Part shown: in pieces, positions 21,567 through 31,321 of the stretch | How positions within the stretch are numbered: the stretch's first letter is position 1 | Layout of the letters: the number at the start of each line of letters is the position of its first letter | NCBI GenBank assembly: GCA_026770025.1 | Contig: JAMXDE010000012.1 | Span: 496,001-560,000, forward strand | From: Craspedostauros australis | Taxonomy: Eukaryota > Bacillariophyta > Bacillariophyceae > Mastogloiales > Achnanthaceae | DNA: 64,000 bases | Direction: 5' to 3' | The notes under the pieces: generated by a model | The model's input: the letters and a program-made list of their open reading frames with translations, nothing else | Told to the model about the DNA's origin: nothing | Databases searched by the model: none | Program-made: the position numbers and the translations under genes

Positions 21567-23093
21567 ATGGCGTCTCGGGGAATGTTCGATGACTCGTCTT
21601 CTGATGAAGACGATGTGGGCGCTGCGCCAGCCAAGACCACCGAAGGCGACAACAGCAACAACGGCAACAACGGCAACGACGGCAACGACCAAAAGGAGCA
21701 AAAGGAGGACAACAACGAAAAGGCGCCCGAGAAGGGCAAAGCGGATGCCGACATGGCTGCAATCGGCGACGATGAAGATGATGACAGCGACGGCAATGCC
21801 AACGCCAATGCAAACGCCAATGCAAACGCAAACGCCAATGCAAACGAGAAGGAAAAGGAAAAGCCACAGAAGGAAGACGGCGACAACCCAGCGCCCAAGC
21901 GTTCCAGGCTCTTCGATGACAGCGACGATGATGACGACAACGAAGGCGATGCGGAGTTTGATGACGAGGGAGCGATCGTCGGGTCTTCCAGGCCAGCCGC
22001 CAAGGAACGAGCGGAGGAAACGAAGGATGCCAACGAAGACGATGACGACATGGATGTGGATGGCGCGCCGCAGCAGGCCCGCAGTGCGCCCGTGAAGAAA
22101 CCACCGAAGACGTCATCGCTCATCAGCATACCTCACCCCAGCGAGGACATCACCATGCACATGACCAAGCTTCCCAACTTGGTCGGCATCCAGATCAAAG
22201 CCTTCGACGCTGACGCGTACAAGGCGGAGGAGGAGGACGAGACCTTCCGCGGGTACGTGCACAACATGATCCGCTGGCGCTACAAGCACGGCGAGGGCGG
22301 TCTTCCCGAGCGGGGCACGGATGGGAAGCCCATCAAGGAGAGCAACTCGAAGATCGTGCAGTGGAACGACGGCTCTTACACACTTCACATCGGAAACGAT
22401 TGCTTCGAGATTGACGCCATCGACTCGAGCCAGCCGAGCGGATTCAAGGGATTGAACGGGTACATGTTCCTCTCACAAAAGGGCGTTTCCGGTTCCGACA
22501 AAGACGACGGCGAGTACGACACGATCCTTGAGGGCGTCCGCGGGGTCAGCAGCCGTTTGGTCGTGCGCCCATCATCGCTGCAGTCAGAAGCGCACAAGAG
22601 TCTCACAGTCGCCGTGCGCCAGAAGACCATCAAGAAGGCCCGCATCGCGCAGTACATGACTGAGGAGGATCCAGAAAAGGCCAAGCTGGACAAGAGCATC
22701 CAGCTCAACCCAGATGAGAGGAAGGCGCGAAAGAGACCGGCGAACCGATTCTCCGCCGGTTCCAGACGCGACTATGGAGGCCGCGATTACGACGATGACG
22801 GGGAGGGATACGACAGCACCAATATCCGTGGCATTCGCAAGCGCTCGATGGAGCAGGATGATTACGACGGTTACGGCGACGACAGCGGCGAGGATGATTA
22901 CCAGGACTCCTACCGGCAGGATATGAAGCGCAAGAAGCAAATGGGGATGGACAACGACGATGACGATGACGAGGAGGAGTTCCTCTTCGACAACGACTCG
23001 GATGATGACGAAGACAACGTCGCGCTCAACACCGCCAAGAACAAGACCAAGCGCGGTCACCACAACGCCGTTTTGGACGACGATGAAGACTAG
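21567..23093 (+). CDS. LEO1: RNA polymerase-associated protein LEO1 (Paf1 complex)
   Basis: LEO1 is a subunit of the Paf1 complex, which travels with RNA polymerase II and promotes histone modification and elongation. This is a 508-residue single-exon protein. The N-terminus to about residue 175 is acidic and repetitive, with an (Ala-Asn)n run near residues 74-93. The LEO1 core follows at about 184-365: ISIPHPSEDITMHMTKLPN, NMIRWRYKHGE, SNSKIVQWNDGSYTLHIG, FLSQKG and RLVVRPSSLQSEAHKSL. The tail is Arg/Asp-rich and ends in an acidic stretch. This acidic-core-acidic layout is normal for LEO1. The ATG at 21567 is the first in frame, and a stop follows at 23091-23093. Confidence 0.94.
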   Translation: MASRGMFDDSSSDEDDVGAAPAKTTEGDNSNNGNNGNDGNDQKEQKEDNNEKAPEKGKADADMAAIGDDEDDDSDGNANANANANANANANANEKEKEKPQKEDGDNPAPKRSRLFDDSDDDDDNEGDAEFDDEGAIVGSSRPAAKERAEETKDANEDDDDMDVDGAPQQARSAPVKKPPKTSSLISIPHPSEDITMHMTKLPNLVGIQIKAFDADAYKAEEEDETFRGYVHNMIRWRYKHGEGGLPERGTDGKPIKESNSKIVQWNDGSYTLHIGNDCFEIDAIDSSQPSGFKGLNGYMFLSQKGVSGSDKDDGEYDTILEGVRGVSSRLVVRPSSLQSEAHKSLTVAVRQKTIKKARIAQYMTEEDPEKAKLDKSIQLNPDERKARKRPANRFSAGSRRDYGGRDYDDDGEGYDSTNIRGIRKRSMEQDDYDGYGDDSGEDDYQDSYRQDMKRKKQMGMDNDDDDDEEEFLFDNDSDDDEDNVALNTAKNKTKRGHHNAVLDDDED

Positions 23094-23922
23094 AGTATGT
23101 CTGGTACACCCTCGCGTTTCATTCGAGCCTCTCTTCCATCTCATTCCATTCTAATAGTGCGTATTATGGTTGCCATACTTCTGCTTTTCATTCTCGGGTA
23201 CAGATGGAACATCATTCGTCGTCGCCAGCTATCGGGCAGCGAAAACCTAACGAGAATGGATGCTCCATGAGGAAGGGCGATTGCAACTCTACTACATATG
23301 ATAGTATCGGCGATCGACCATCTGTCAATCAAACACCACTCTGTTGTGTATGGTACACCCCGCACTGTCTAGTGTCGGCAGAGTACCGCACTATGCTTCA
23401 ATTCCTCAAAAAAGATGCAGCGTTCGGCGTACCATTGGTCATTTCCATCAGGAAGCATCATCTACCTTCCCTCCAGGTTGTAACAATCGTGAACGTACGT
23501 CCAGACGTAACCGGTGACATCAAATTCCATTCAATCAAAATGACATTGTGATACATTTTTGAGTTATGCATATTTACCGCAACTTAGCATACAACACAGT
23601 TTCAGATCAGTCGTGCAATGTTTGGATCGGTTGATTCGATTCCCGTCTTTCACGCATGTTTGGTCAGACGCAACCGTGACACGAATGGAATAGGGACATC
23701 AAGATGATGTGGAAACGACATGAGAACAATTCGAGGGTGGACATCACCACAACCACCGACCACATGAAGCACATCGCAAACGCATCATCCGTCTCCCTTT
23801 TTGTTTTTGGCAGAAACAAGGATCGCAAGATCCAGACCCAGCACACAAATGCAAATCCACACGTCCAAGAGCGTCAAGAGGGAGATTGCACCAGTGAACA
23901 TCGGCGAACGGAATTTGACACC
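23094..23922. promoter_or_regulatory. Intergenic region between LEO1 and RPC2
   Basis: These genes are in tandem, so this 0.83 kb should hold the LEO1 3' UTR and the RPC2 promoter and 5' UTR. The reading frame of RPC2 is open back to an ATG at 23704, but the translation of 23704-23922 looks like untranslated sequence (His/Thr/Arg-rich, no family match). Confidence 0.4.
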
Positions 23923-26900
23923 ATGCCAGGTCGTGCACGAAGACAAGCGAAGTCGGAGAGGAGCACGGCTGCGGCTGCGGCAAGCGCGGTGGCCGATGAA
24001 CGAAAGATGGCAACCTCTGCAAGCAGTCAATTGGCTTCCGCAGAGTCAGGGAAGATCGGCGGGAAGCATTCGAGTTCGCAGCTGCAGCCGCCAAAGATCA
24101 AGACACCGTTTCAATGGGGAAGGGTGAGGGCCAGCCCGTTCGGCTCGTGCCTCGACAGCGTGCAGGCCGGGAGGAGCACATCGGAATGGAACGCATGGCG
24201 CAAGACGAACCTCCCACCGCTCAACCCACCGCGTGAAGGATACGGTCACGTCTACGGGCAGAGCACGATCGACGCTGTCGACAACACCTTGCTGGGGAGT
24301 CAACCGAAGGCATCCAAGCCGCCCCCACCGTCACCATCGTTGTCCGCGCCAATTCCTTCAGCGTCACTTGCAGCGACTGCAACTGCGACGGCAACCACAA
24401 AGGACATGACGGCGGAAGAAGCTGATGCAATGGAGGCATACGACTTCGGTTCCACCAAGACACCGGACGATTCCCCCATCGGCTCGCTGCGTGACAAGTG
24501 GAGGGTGGTGCCCTACTTCCTCAAGCTGCGTTCCTTGATGCGGCAGCACATCGATTCGTTCGACCATTTCGTCAACGTCGAAATGAACCAGATCGTCCAA
24601 TCGCCCAGCGCGAGGGAGATTCGGTCGGACCACGATCCCAACTTCTACCTGCAGTACACGGATTGCTGGGTCGGAGAGCCGTCGGTGGAGGAAGACGCTT
24701 ACGCCGTCCACTCGACGACCCCGTTCCAGTGCAGATTGCGCGACTGCACCTACTCGGCACCCATCTACGTCAGCGTTCGCTACACGAGAGGACGGCAGAT
24801 CGTGCAGAAGCGCAAGGTCATGATCGGGAGGATTCCCATCATGCTGCGTTCTCAGAAGTGCGTCCTGTACAACAAGACGGAACGGCAGCTGGCTGCCATG
24901 AAGGAATGCCCGTACGATCCCGGTGGATACTTCGTCGTCAAGGGCAACGAAAAGGTCATCCTCATCCAGGAACAGCTCTCCAAGAACCGCGTGATCCTGG
25001 AGGAAGACCAGAAGGGGGAGATTTCTGCCAGCATCACGTCGTCCACGCGCGAGCGAAAGTCCAAGGCCTACATCGCCATGAAGAACGGCAAGGTGTACCT
25101 CAAGAACAACACGCTCGGCGATGACATCCCGATCGCGGTCGTCTTCAAGGCAATGGGGATCGAGAGTGACATGGAGGCAGTCCAGCTTGTCGGCAGCGAA
25201 CCGGAGATCATCGACGCGCTGGCGTTGTCCTTGGAGGAGCCCAGCAAGCTGGGAATCCAGACCAACATGCAAGCACTCAAGTTCATCGGCAGCAAGATCC
25301 GACGCAACAGCAACAGCTACCGCCGTCCGCAGGCACCCGAGGATGAGGCCAGGGAGGTGTTGGATCGCGTCGTGTTGAGCCACGTCCCCGTCCACAATTT
25401 TGACTTTCGGGCCAAGGCGATGTACGTCGGGCATATCACCCGGAGGGTTCTCATGGTGAAGCTCGGCAAGATGCCATTCGATGACAAGGATTACTACGGC
25501 AACAAGCGTCTGGAGCTCGCCGGCAGCCTCCTCTCGCTGCTCTTCGAGGATCTCTTCAAATTGTTCAACAGCGACCTCAAGAGGCAGGCGGACATGGTCC
25601 TGTCCAAACCAAACCGAGCGCAAGCCTTCGATGTCGTCAAGAGCATCCGACCCGATACCATCACGCAGGGCATGGTCAATGCGATCGCGACTGGCAACTG
25701 GGTGCTCAAGCGTTTCCGCATGGACAGAGCAGGCGTGACGCAGGTGCTGACCCGTCTGTCCTTCATGTCGGCAGTCGGTATGATGACCAGGATCAACAGT
25801 CAGTTCGAAAAGACGAGGAAGGTCAGCGGTCCGCGGTCGTTGCAACCGAGCCAGTGGGGCATGCTGTGCCCGGCGGACACGCCCGAGGGAGAGGCTTGCG
25901 GATTGGTGAAGAACCTTGCCCTGCTCGCTCACATCACAACCGATGAGGACAACCAGCCCATCGAGCGTCTCTGTCGCGACTTGGGCGTCGAGGATGTGAA
26001 TCGCATGACCGGCCACGAAATGAATTCGCTGCAAGCGTACTTGGTCCTCCTCAACGGTCTCATCATCGGAGTACACCGACGGCCGAAACAGCTCGTCAGC
26101 GATCTCAGAACGATGCGCCGCCACGGTTTGGCTGGAGAATTCGTGTCCTTCTACCTCCACGAAGGCCAGCGCGCAGTGCATATTGCCACTGACGGCGGAC
26201 GCGTCTGCCGGCCTCTCATCATCGTGGACGAAGAGACGGGTTTACCTCGTCTGAAACAAACGCACGTGGAGGCCTTGGCAGTGGGGACCTTGCAGATTGA
26301 GGACCTGCTGAAGCAGGGCATCGTCGAGTACGTGGACTGCAACGAGGAGAACAACACCCTGATCGCCGTCACGGAGCGCGATCTCGCAATCGCGCGCAAA
26401 AAGGGTCTGAAGAATCTGAGGATGAGATACACCCACCTCGAGGTCGACCCGTTCACCATCATCGGCGTTGTCGGCGGTGTCATCCCGTATCCCCATCACA
26501 ATCAAGCACCCAGAAACACGTACACCGTCGCCATGAGTAAGCAAGCGATGGGCACGATCGGGATCAACGAATACGAGCGGATGGATGGCCTCATCTACAC
26601 TCTGGTGTACCCGCAGAAACCCCTCGTGAAGTCCCGAACTTTGGATCTTGTGAACTTCGACAACATTCCCGCCGGGCACAACACGTGCATCGCGGTGATG
26701 AGTTACAGCGGGTACGACATTGAGGATGCGGTCATTCTGAACAAGTCCGCTATCGACCGTGGCTTCGGTCGGTGCATGGTCTTCAAGAAACACCAAACCA
26801 GCGTGCGGCGTTACATGAACGGTTCCATGGATCGCACGTGCGGCCCGCCGGATCCCAGCGCCTTCAAGGACGGCGAAGAGGATTCACGATATGCGCGTTA

Positions 26901-27915
26901 CCGACCGATCGACCAAGATGGCATATGCATGGTGGGCGAACGGATGGAAAGTGGTTACATCATGGTCAACAAGGAGTCGCCGATGGACACGACGAGCAAC
27001 ATGGGAGGAGCCGGGTTGGACATCAACATGGGCATGTCCATGACCAACATCCAGTACAAGCCGACCATGCTGTCGTACCGCAGCGGCGAACCATGCTACG
27101 TGGACAAGGTGCTGATCACGTCGAACGAGTACGAGCAGTTCCTCATCAAGGTGATGCTCCGTCAAATCCGACGGCCCGAAGTCGGTGATAAGTTCGCATC
27201 GAGGCACGGGCAGAAGGGCGTGTGCGGCTTGATCGCACCGCAAGAAGATCTGCCCTTCAACGACCTGGGGCACTGCCCTGACATGATCATGAATCCGCAC
27301 GGTTTCCCATCCCGAATGACCGTCGGTAAGCTGCTGGAGCTGCTGGTGGGCAAGTCAGGTCTGTACGAAGGGCGTCAAGGCTACTCATCCCCGTTCGGCG
27401 AGGAGCATGGATCGGCAGACACCGCCGAGGCCACGGCAGAAGCTCTGCTGCGCAACGGGCTCAACTACACGGGCAAGGACATCTTTTACAGCGGCGCCAC
27501 GGGCGAACCGCTGGATGCCTACATCTTCTCCGGGCCTGTGTTCTACCAAAAGCTGAAGCACATGGTGCTGGACAAGGCTCACGCACGCGCGCGAGGCCCG
27601 CGTGCTGTGCTGACACGCCAACCGACGGAGGGTCGATCGCGTGACGGTGGCCTGCGTTTGGGAGAGATGGAGCGCGACTGCTTGATTGCGTACGGCGCCG
27701 CCAACCTCATCATGGAACGATTGATGCATTCGTCGGATGCGTTCTCTGCCAACGTCTGTCTGACCTGCGGTTTGCTGCAGTACCAGAACTGGTGTCAGTA
27801 CTGCAGATCCGGCGAGAAGGTGGCCGACATCCGACTCCCGTACGCCTGCAAGCTGCTGTTCCAAGAGCTGCAGTCCATGAACGTCGTTCCGCGCCTGCGA
27901 TTGCAAGATGTGTAG
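23923..27915 (+). CDS. RPC2: RNA polymerase III second-largest subunit RPC2
   Basis: This is the beta-like catalytic subunit of RNA polymerase III, which makes tRNA and 5S rRNA. I choose ATG 23923 (ACCATGCC, 1330 residues) over the in-frame ATG 23704. It is assigned to Pol III rather than Pol I or II from long collinear stretches such as LRDCTYSAPIYVSVRYTRG, CPYDPGGYFVVKGNEKVILI, KRLELAGSLLSLLFEDLFK, FEKTRKVSGPRSLQPSQWG and IPYPHHNQAPRNTY. Core catalytic and hybrid-binding elements are intact: SYSGYDIEDAVILNKS (about 930), GDKFASRHGQKGV (about 1088) and RQPTEGRSRDGGLRLGEMER near the end. The C-terminal zinc site CLTCG..CQYC (about 1279-1296) and the final KLLFQELQSMNVVPRL are present. The first 180 residues are Ser/Ala-rich and less conserved. 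There is no intron. Confidence 0.97.
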   Translation: MPGRARRQAKSERSTAAAAASAVADERKMATSASSQLASAESGKIGGKHSSSQLQPPKIKTPFQWGRVRASPFGSCLDSVQAGRSTSEWNAWRKTNLPPLNPPREGYGHVYGQSTIDAVDNTLLGSQPKASKPPPPSPSLSAPIPSASLAATATATATTKDMTAEEADAMEAYDFGSTKTPDDSPIGSLRDKWRVVPYFLKLRSLMRQHIDSFDHFVNVEMNQIVQSPSAREIRSDHDPNFYLQYTDCWVGEPSVEEDAYAVHSTTPFQCRLRDCTYSAPIYVSVRYTRGRQIVQKRKVMIGRIPIMLRSQKCVLYNKTERQLAAMKECPYDPGGYFVVKGNEKVILIQEQLSKNRVILEEDQKGEISASITSSTRERKSKAYIAMKNGKVYLKNNTLGDDIPIAVVFKAMGIESDMEAVQLVGSEPEIIDALALSLEEPSKLGIQTNMQALKFIGSKIRRNSNSYRRPQAPEDEAREVLDRVVLSHVPVHNFDFRAKAMYVGHITRRVLMVKLGKMPFDDKDYYGNKRLELAGSLLSLLFEDLFKLFNSDLKRQADMVLSKPNRAQAFDVVKSIRPDTITQGMVNAIATGNWVLKRFRMDRAGVTQVLTRLSFMSAVGMMTRINSQFEKTRKVSGPRSLQPSQWGMLCPADTPEGEACGLVKNLALLAHITTDEDNQPIERLCRDLGVEDVNRMTGHEMNSLQAYLVLLNGLIIGVHRRPKQLVSDLRTMRRHGLAGEFVSFYLHEGQRAVHIATDGGRVCRPLIIVDEETGLPRLKQTHVEALAVGTLQIEDLLKQGIVEYVDCNEENNTLIAVTERDLAIARKKGLKNLRMRYTHLEVDPFTIIGVVGGVIPYPHHNQAPRNTYTVAMSKQAMGTIGINEYERMDGLIYTLVYPQKPLVKSRTLDLVNFDNIPAGHNTCIAVMSYSGYDIEDAVILNKSAIDRGFGRCMVFKKHQTSVRRYMNGSMDRTCGPPDPSAFKDGEEDSRYARYRPIDQDGICMVGERMESGYIMVNKESPMDTTSNMGGAGLDINMGMSMTNIQYKPTMLSYRSGEPCYVDKVLITSNEYEQFLIKVMLRQIRRPEVGDKFASRHGQKGVCGLIAPQEDLPFNDLGHCPDMIMNPHGFPSRMTVGKLLELLVGKSGLYEGRQGYSSPFGEEHGSADTAEATAEALLRNGLNYTGKDIFYSGATGEPLDAYIFSGPVFYQKLKHMVLDKAHARARGPRAVLTRQPTEGRSRDGGLRLGEMERDCLIAYGAANLIMERLMHSSDAFSANVCLTCGLLQYQNWCQYCRSGEKVADIRLPYACKLLFQELQSMNVVPRLRLQDV

Positions 27916-28332
27916 AGTGGTCGAACATATACTATTCTATGTATGTAGAGCAGAACACATTGGGTATTTACCATACACACGAGTGCTGGTAGGATTGGAG
28001 TTATGTCCTCGCACGCAGAGATGAGAGTTCCTCGATCTACCTCGTACTGGGACGTGCCTGGCCGCAACCACGGACAATACCGAGGCGATGCAGACGAAAG
28101 CATCATACGTAACATGAGAGAGCATGGGGATACCGCGCACGTACAGTATGTGGAGTAACTGAATTGAACTCGAGGCTGTCACCATGTTTGAGAGATGGCG
28201 TTGGATAGAAGTAAACTCTCTACTCGTAGAGGACGCGCACGTATTCATTGTGCACTTGAAGCATTATTGTCCCGTTCCATTCTGCTCTAACCTTCTCCAC
28301 TCGCAGTACTCGTGCATAGGTCATATGATACT
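27916..28332. other. Region between convergent RPC2 and YIPF 3' ends
   Basis: This 0.4 kb holds the two 3' UTRs. Copies of the recurring motif occur at about 28223 (CTACTCGTAG) and about 28304 (TACTCGTG). No gene is seen. Confidence 0.4.
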
Positions 28333-29540
28333 CTATTTAGATTTCTGATGATAAAAACGGAACTTCATGACGAAGAAGAGGATTCCGTGGCACACCAGGA
28401 TGGCCACTGACAGCGCCGGTGCCTTGGAGTTGGATGTGTCCGCTGTCATCAGCGCCGGCACGATGTTGCGGACGATCAACCCGGCCGACATGGCCGTTGC
28501 GACGAGCAGGGCAATCCATGACATGATTGAAAAGGGGATGACGCAAATGAAGCCCGCCGGGATGAAGGCGATGAGGGAGTATCCGTAGATGCAAACGCAT
28601 TCGACGAGCTGCAGAGAGTTCATGGAGAGGCACTGCGTGGTGACCCAGAGCACCGTGGGGATGACGAATGCCACGACGCACATGGTGGAGGCTGCGTGAA
28701 GGAGGTGGTTGATGTCGTAGTCAAATTCGTCGACGTCGTCTGCGTGCACGTACGCGTGCATGTTGGATGTTACCTGTCATGTGCATGCACGAGTCGAGCA
28801 GTGGAATATAATAGGGATCACGAGAAGAGAAATGTGAGACCAACGCGAGACCAATACAAGAATGATGAATGATGCATGAAGTAGAAGCACGTGTGGGCCG
28901 GTGCTTGGGCAGATGCGAGAGAACGTCGTTGGATTCTGCATCATCTCGCGGAGTTCAATTGGATTGAAGCAACCTGAATGCATGATACAGTAGTTTGACA
29001 GCGAGCAGAGAGCATCATCGAGCACCATCGAGTTTTGAGCATCATATAATATCATGATTTCTCAAGCCAAATCGCGCGACTTACACCAAGCAAGAAAATG
29101 AGGGTCATGGTGATCCAGAAGGGTCCGTAGAGATCTGGTCCCTTGAGGGTGTCCGTCCGGGCGACGCCCACGACTTCGGCGCGGAAGTACTGCGGCTTGT
29201 AGAAGTCCACAAGCGCGGACTTCATCCGCATGACGATGTCATCCGCGTCGATGTCGAAGTAGGCGCGGTAGGTGTCGATGGAGAATGCCGTCATGAGGTT
29301 GCCGCACCAAGAGAAAGGTCCCGATGGCGCCTGCGGTGGTTGCTGCATCTGCATCTGTCCATTGTCCATGGTCCCGGACATGGAAGGAGATGGCTGGAAC
29401 TGCTGCTGCGGCATCTGCGAGGTTGGTGGAAGACCATCCTGCATCTGCATCTGTGGCTGGAAAGGATCGCTCTGGCCGACGGAGGTTTGGAACGGAGCAT
29501 TGCCGTACTCCGTCGACTCTTCCACTGTTGACTTCAGCAT
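28333..29540 (-). CDS. Yip1-domain Golgi/ER membrane protein (YIPF1/2-like)
   Basis: Yip1-family proteins are five-span membrane proteins of the early secretory pathway that associate with Rab GTPases. Exons 29540-29085 and 28773-28333 join in phase across a 311-base intron (donor GTAAGT, acceptor GACAG) into 298 residues. The cytosolic N-terminus is Gln/Met/Pro-rich (residues 1-80). The Yip1 region starts with the diagnostic KGPDLYGPFWITMTLIFLL (first span), and the join continues into EFDYDINHLLHAAS. Four more hydrophobic segments follow, interrupted by short loops, and the protein ends RFYHQKSK. The PDLYGPFW motif places it nearer YIPF1/YIPF2 or YIPF5-like members than other multispan families; the exact subfamily is uncertain. 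The start ATG at 29540 is divergent from the cyclase gene. Confidence 0.85.
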
Positions 29541-31321
29541 GGTCTTTGCACTTCAGTTGGTGTTGCTGTACTATTATATGTAGAGTTAATAGGGTAGTTG
29601 GGCAGGTTGGATTCCTTCTGTCGCTTGGGGCGTGCCTGTTCTGGTATGTTATTGGTATGGATACTGCGGATCTGAACGAGTATCGTCGTCTGTGTCCGTC
29701 ACTCCCGCTGTTGGTTCGTGCTTTCGATCTGCAGCCAACAGCCGTTGCCGTCTCTTGTTTTCGCGTCATTTGCACATCATTTGCGCGTTGTTTCGCCGTC
29801 GGTGTGTGTCTTTTGGTCATTTTTCGTCTGCGCAAGAATGATGAAATGAAGCGCCGAAATAGTCCCTCCTTGCCCAAACAAATGAACCACGACTAACTCG
29901 TTCCCTATCCTGCCGATCGCATTTGCATCACACGCTACGCGAAGTGGACTAGTTTGTGTGGAGAGATGGTGGGCAGCACGACATTCGCAACTTGCTGATC
30001 CCTTTCGATGGTTTCTGGAGTGATTGAAAAAATGTTGGTCGTGCTCGTGTCTTTGGTCCTAAATGACATTATCGGTTTGAGTTCAACTACCATGGACATA
30101 TATATGATGGGGAGGTTTTATCGCTGTTGTCCGTGTTAAATCATCACAAATTCTTTTCCTTCACAGAGCAAAACGACAAATGCAAAAGAAGCACATAATT
30201 TTCAAAGTTATTGGCTATTTACCTATCGTTTGGTACATAAGTCGGTTATTAGTAGAATATATACTGTAATGATTTATAATTTGAATTTACCGCAACTTAC
30301 TCATTCCGGTGTTTCTGCATTGATTTATCACCACCGACTTGTGCGCATGAAGTCTCGTCACCAGAATGTCGTGTGCGACAAAAATGGACATCGTTGGATT
30401 AAATGAATCGGAAACGCGAAGTCAGACTCGAGCCAAACCGTCCTCCCTTCCGCAAGAGTGATAAAGACTCGTCCTTTCGCTTTCCGTGTTGAGCAACAAC
30501 AACGTGAAAACGACGACGAGGCGGCACGAGTACACTCCAAAGGACAAACACGAACAAGCACGACCAGCCAAAGGAAGCTTCATGGGCGGGAAGCACAAAA
30601 GCACCCGCGACGTTCGCGTAGCAACGAGGTATCAGTACACGGACGAGCACGGAGGAAACGCAAACGGAAAACGCGTCTGCTCTCTGAGCCAAAACCGAGA
30701 AGGCGGCTTGGGCCCGTTTGTGACAGGCAGAGAAACAGGCTGAGCAGACAGAAGAAGAAGGAAGAAGCACGAAAAGGCACTTGTCTGCCGCTGTTACCTT
30801 GTTGGTGCCCGCTTGTTCCGTGCTGTGCATGGGCATGCAGAGGCGGAGGCGGTGGCAAACCAGCGCATCTTGGCGCAGCTAAAAAGGCGGTGTTCCATAA
30901 GACGACCACGAACAGGCAGCAAACAGGAGCAGAATCAGTGACAGTACCAAACACTGGCACTAACAACAGCAACAGCAACACCAACAGCATCGAAACACCA
31001 CCAAAGAGAGGCGCCAAAAGCCAAGGAGGCAGACACAAACACAGCGACGACAGCGACGACGCAAGGTTGATGACCCCTTGCATGAAGGCCCAGGAGTACA
31101 AGCGCAGCATACCCACATTCTCCATTTGAGAAACATACCCCAACAGCAAAGCAAGTTGGCAAGAACAGTCAGCAAGAGAACAAGAGAGCAAGAACATCCT
31201 CTTCAGACATACCTGTGCCATCACCCGTTGACATCATATCTCCAAGCGTGCCACAGCAATAGTCACAGCAACAGCAACAGAGGAGGGAGCATCCCAAGCG
31301 TAGCAGTTCGACAGCCACAGG
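29541..31321. promoter_or_regulatory. Long divergent intergenic region between YIPF and the cyclase-phosphodiesterase
   Basis: This is 1.8 kb between two start codons. AT-rich sequence occupies about 30000-30300. Between 30400 and 31230 both strands carry overlapping open frames (up to 223 codons) of low complexity with no motif; they may be 5' UTR of the cyclase gene. No tRNA-like or other RNA gene was recognised by eye. Confidence 0.4.

Noticed and set aside
23704..23922. Extending RPC2 to the upstream in-frame ATG
   Set aside because: The added 73 residues show no similarity to RPC2 N-termini and resemble translated 5' UTR; ATG 23923 has a better context.
24364..26181. 605-codon minus-strand open frame
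   Set aside because: It is antisense to RPC2. Long antisense frames arise from the codon bias of the real gene; the translation shows no motif.
30399..31224. Overlapping Cys- and Val-rich frames on both strands
   Set aside because: There is no motif, no plausible splice-linked partner, and the region is upstream DNA of two genes.
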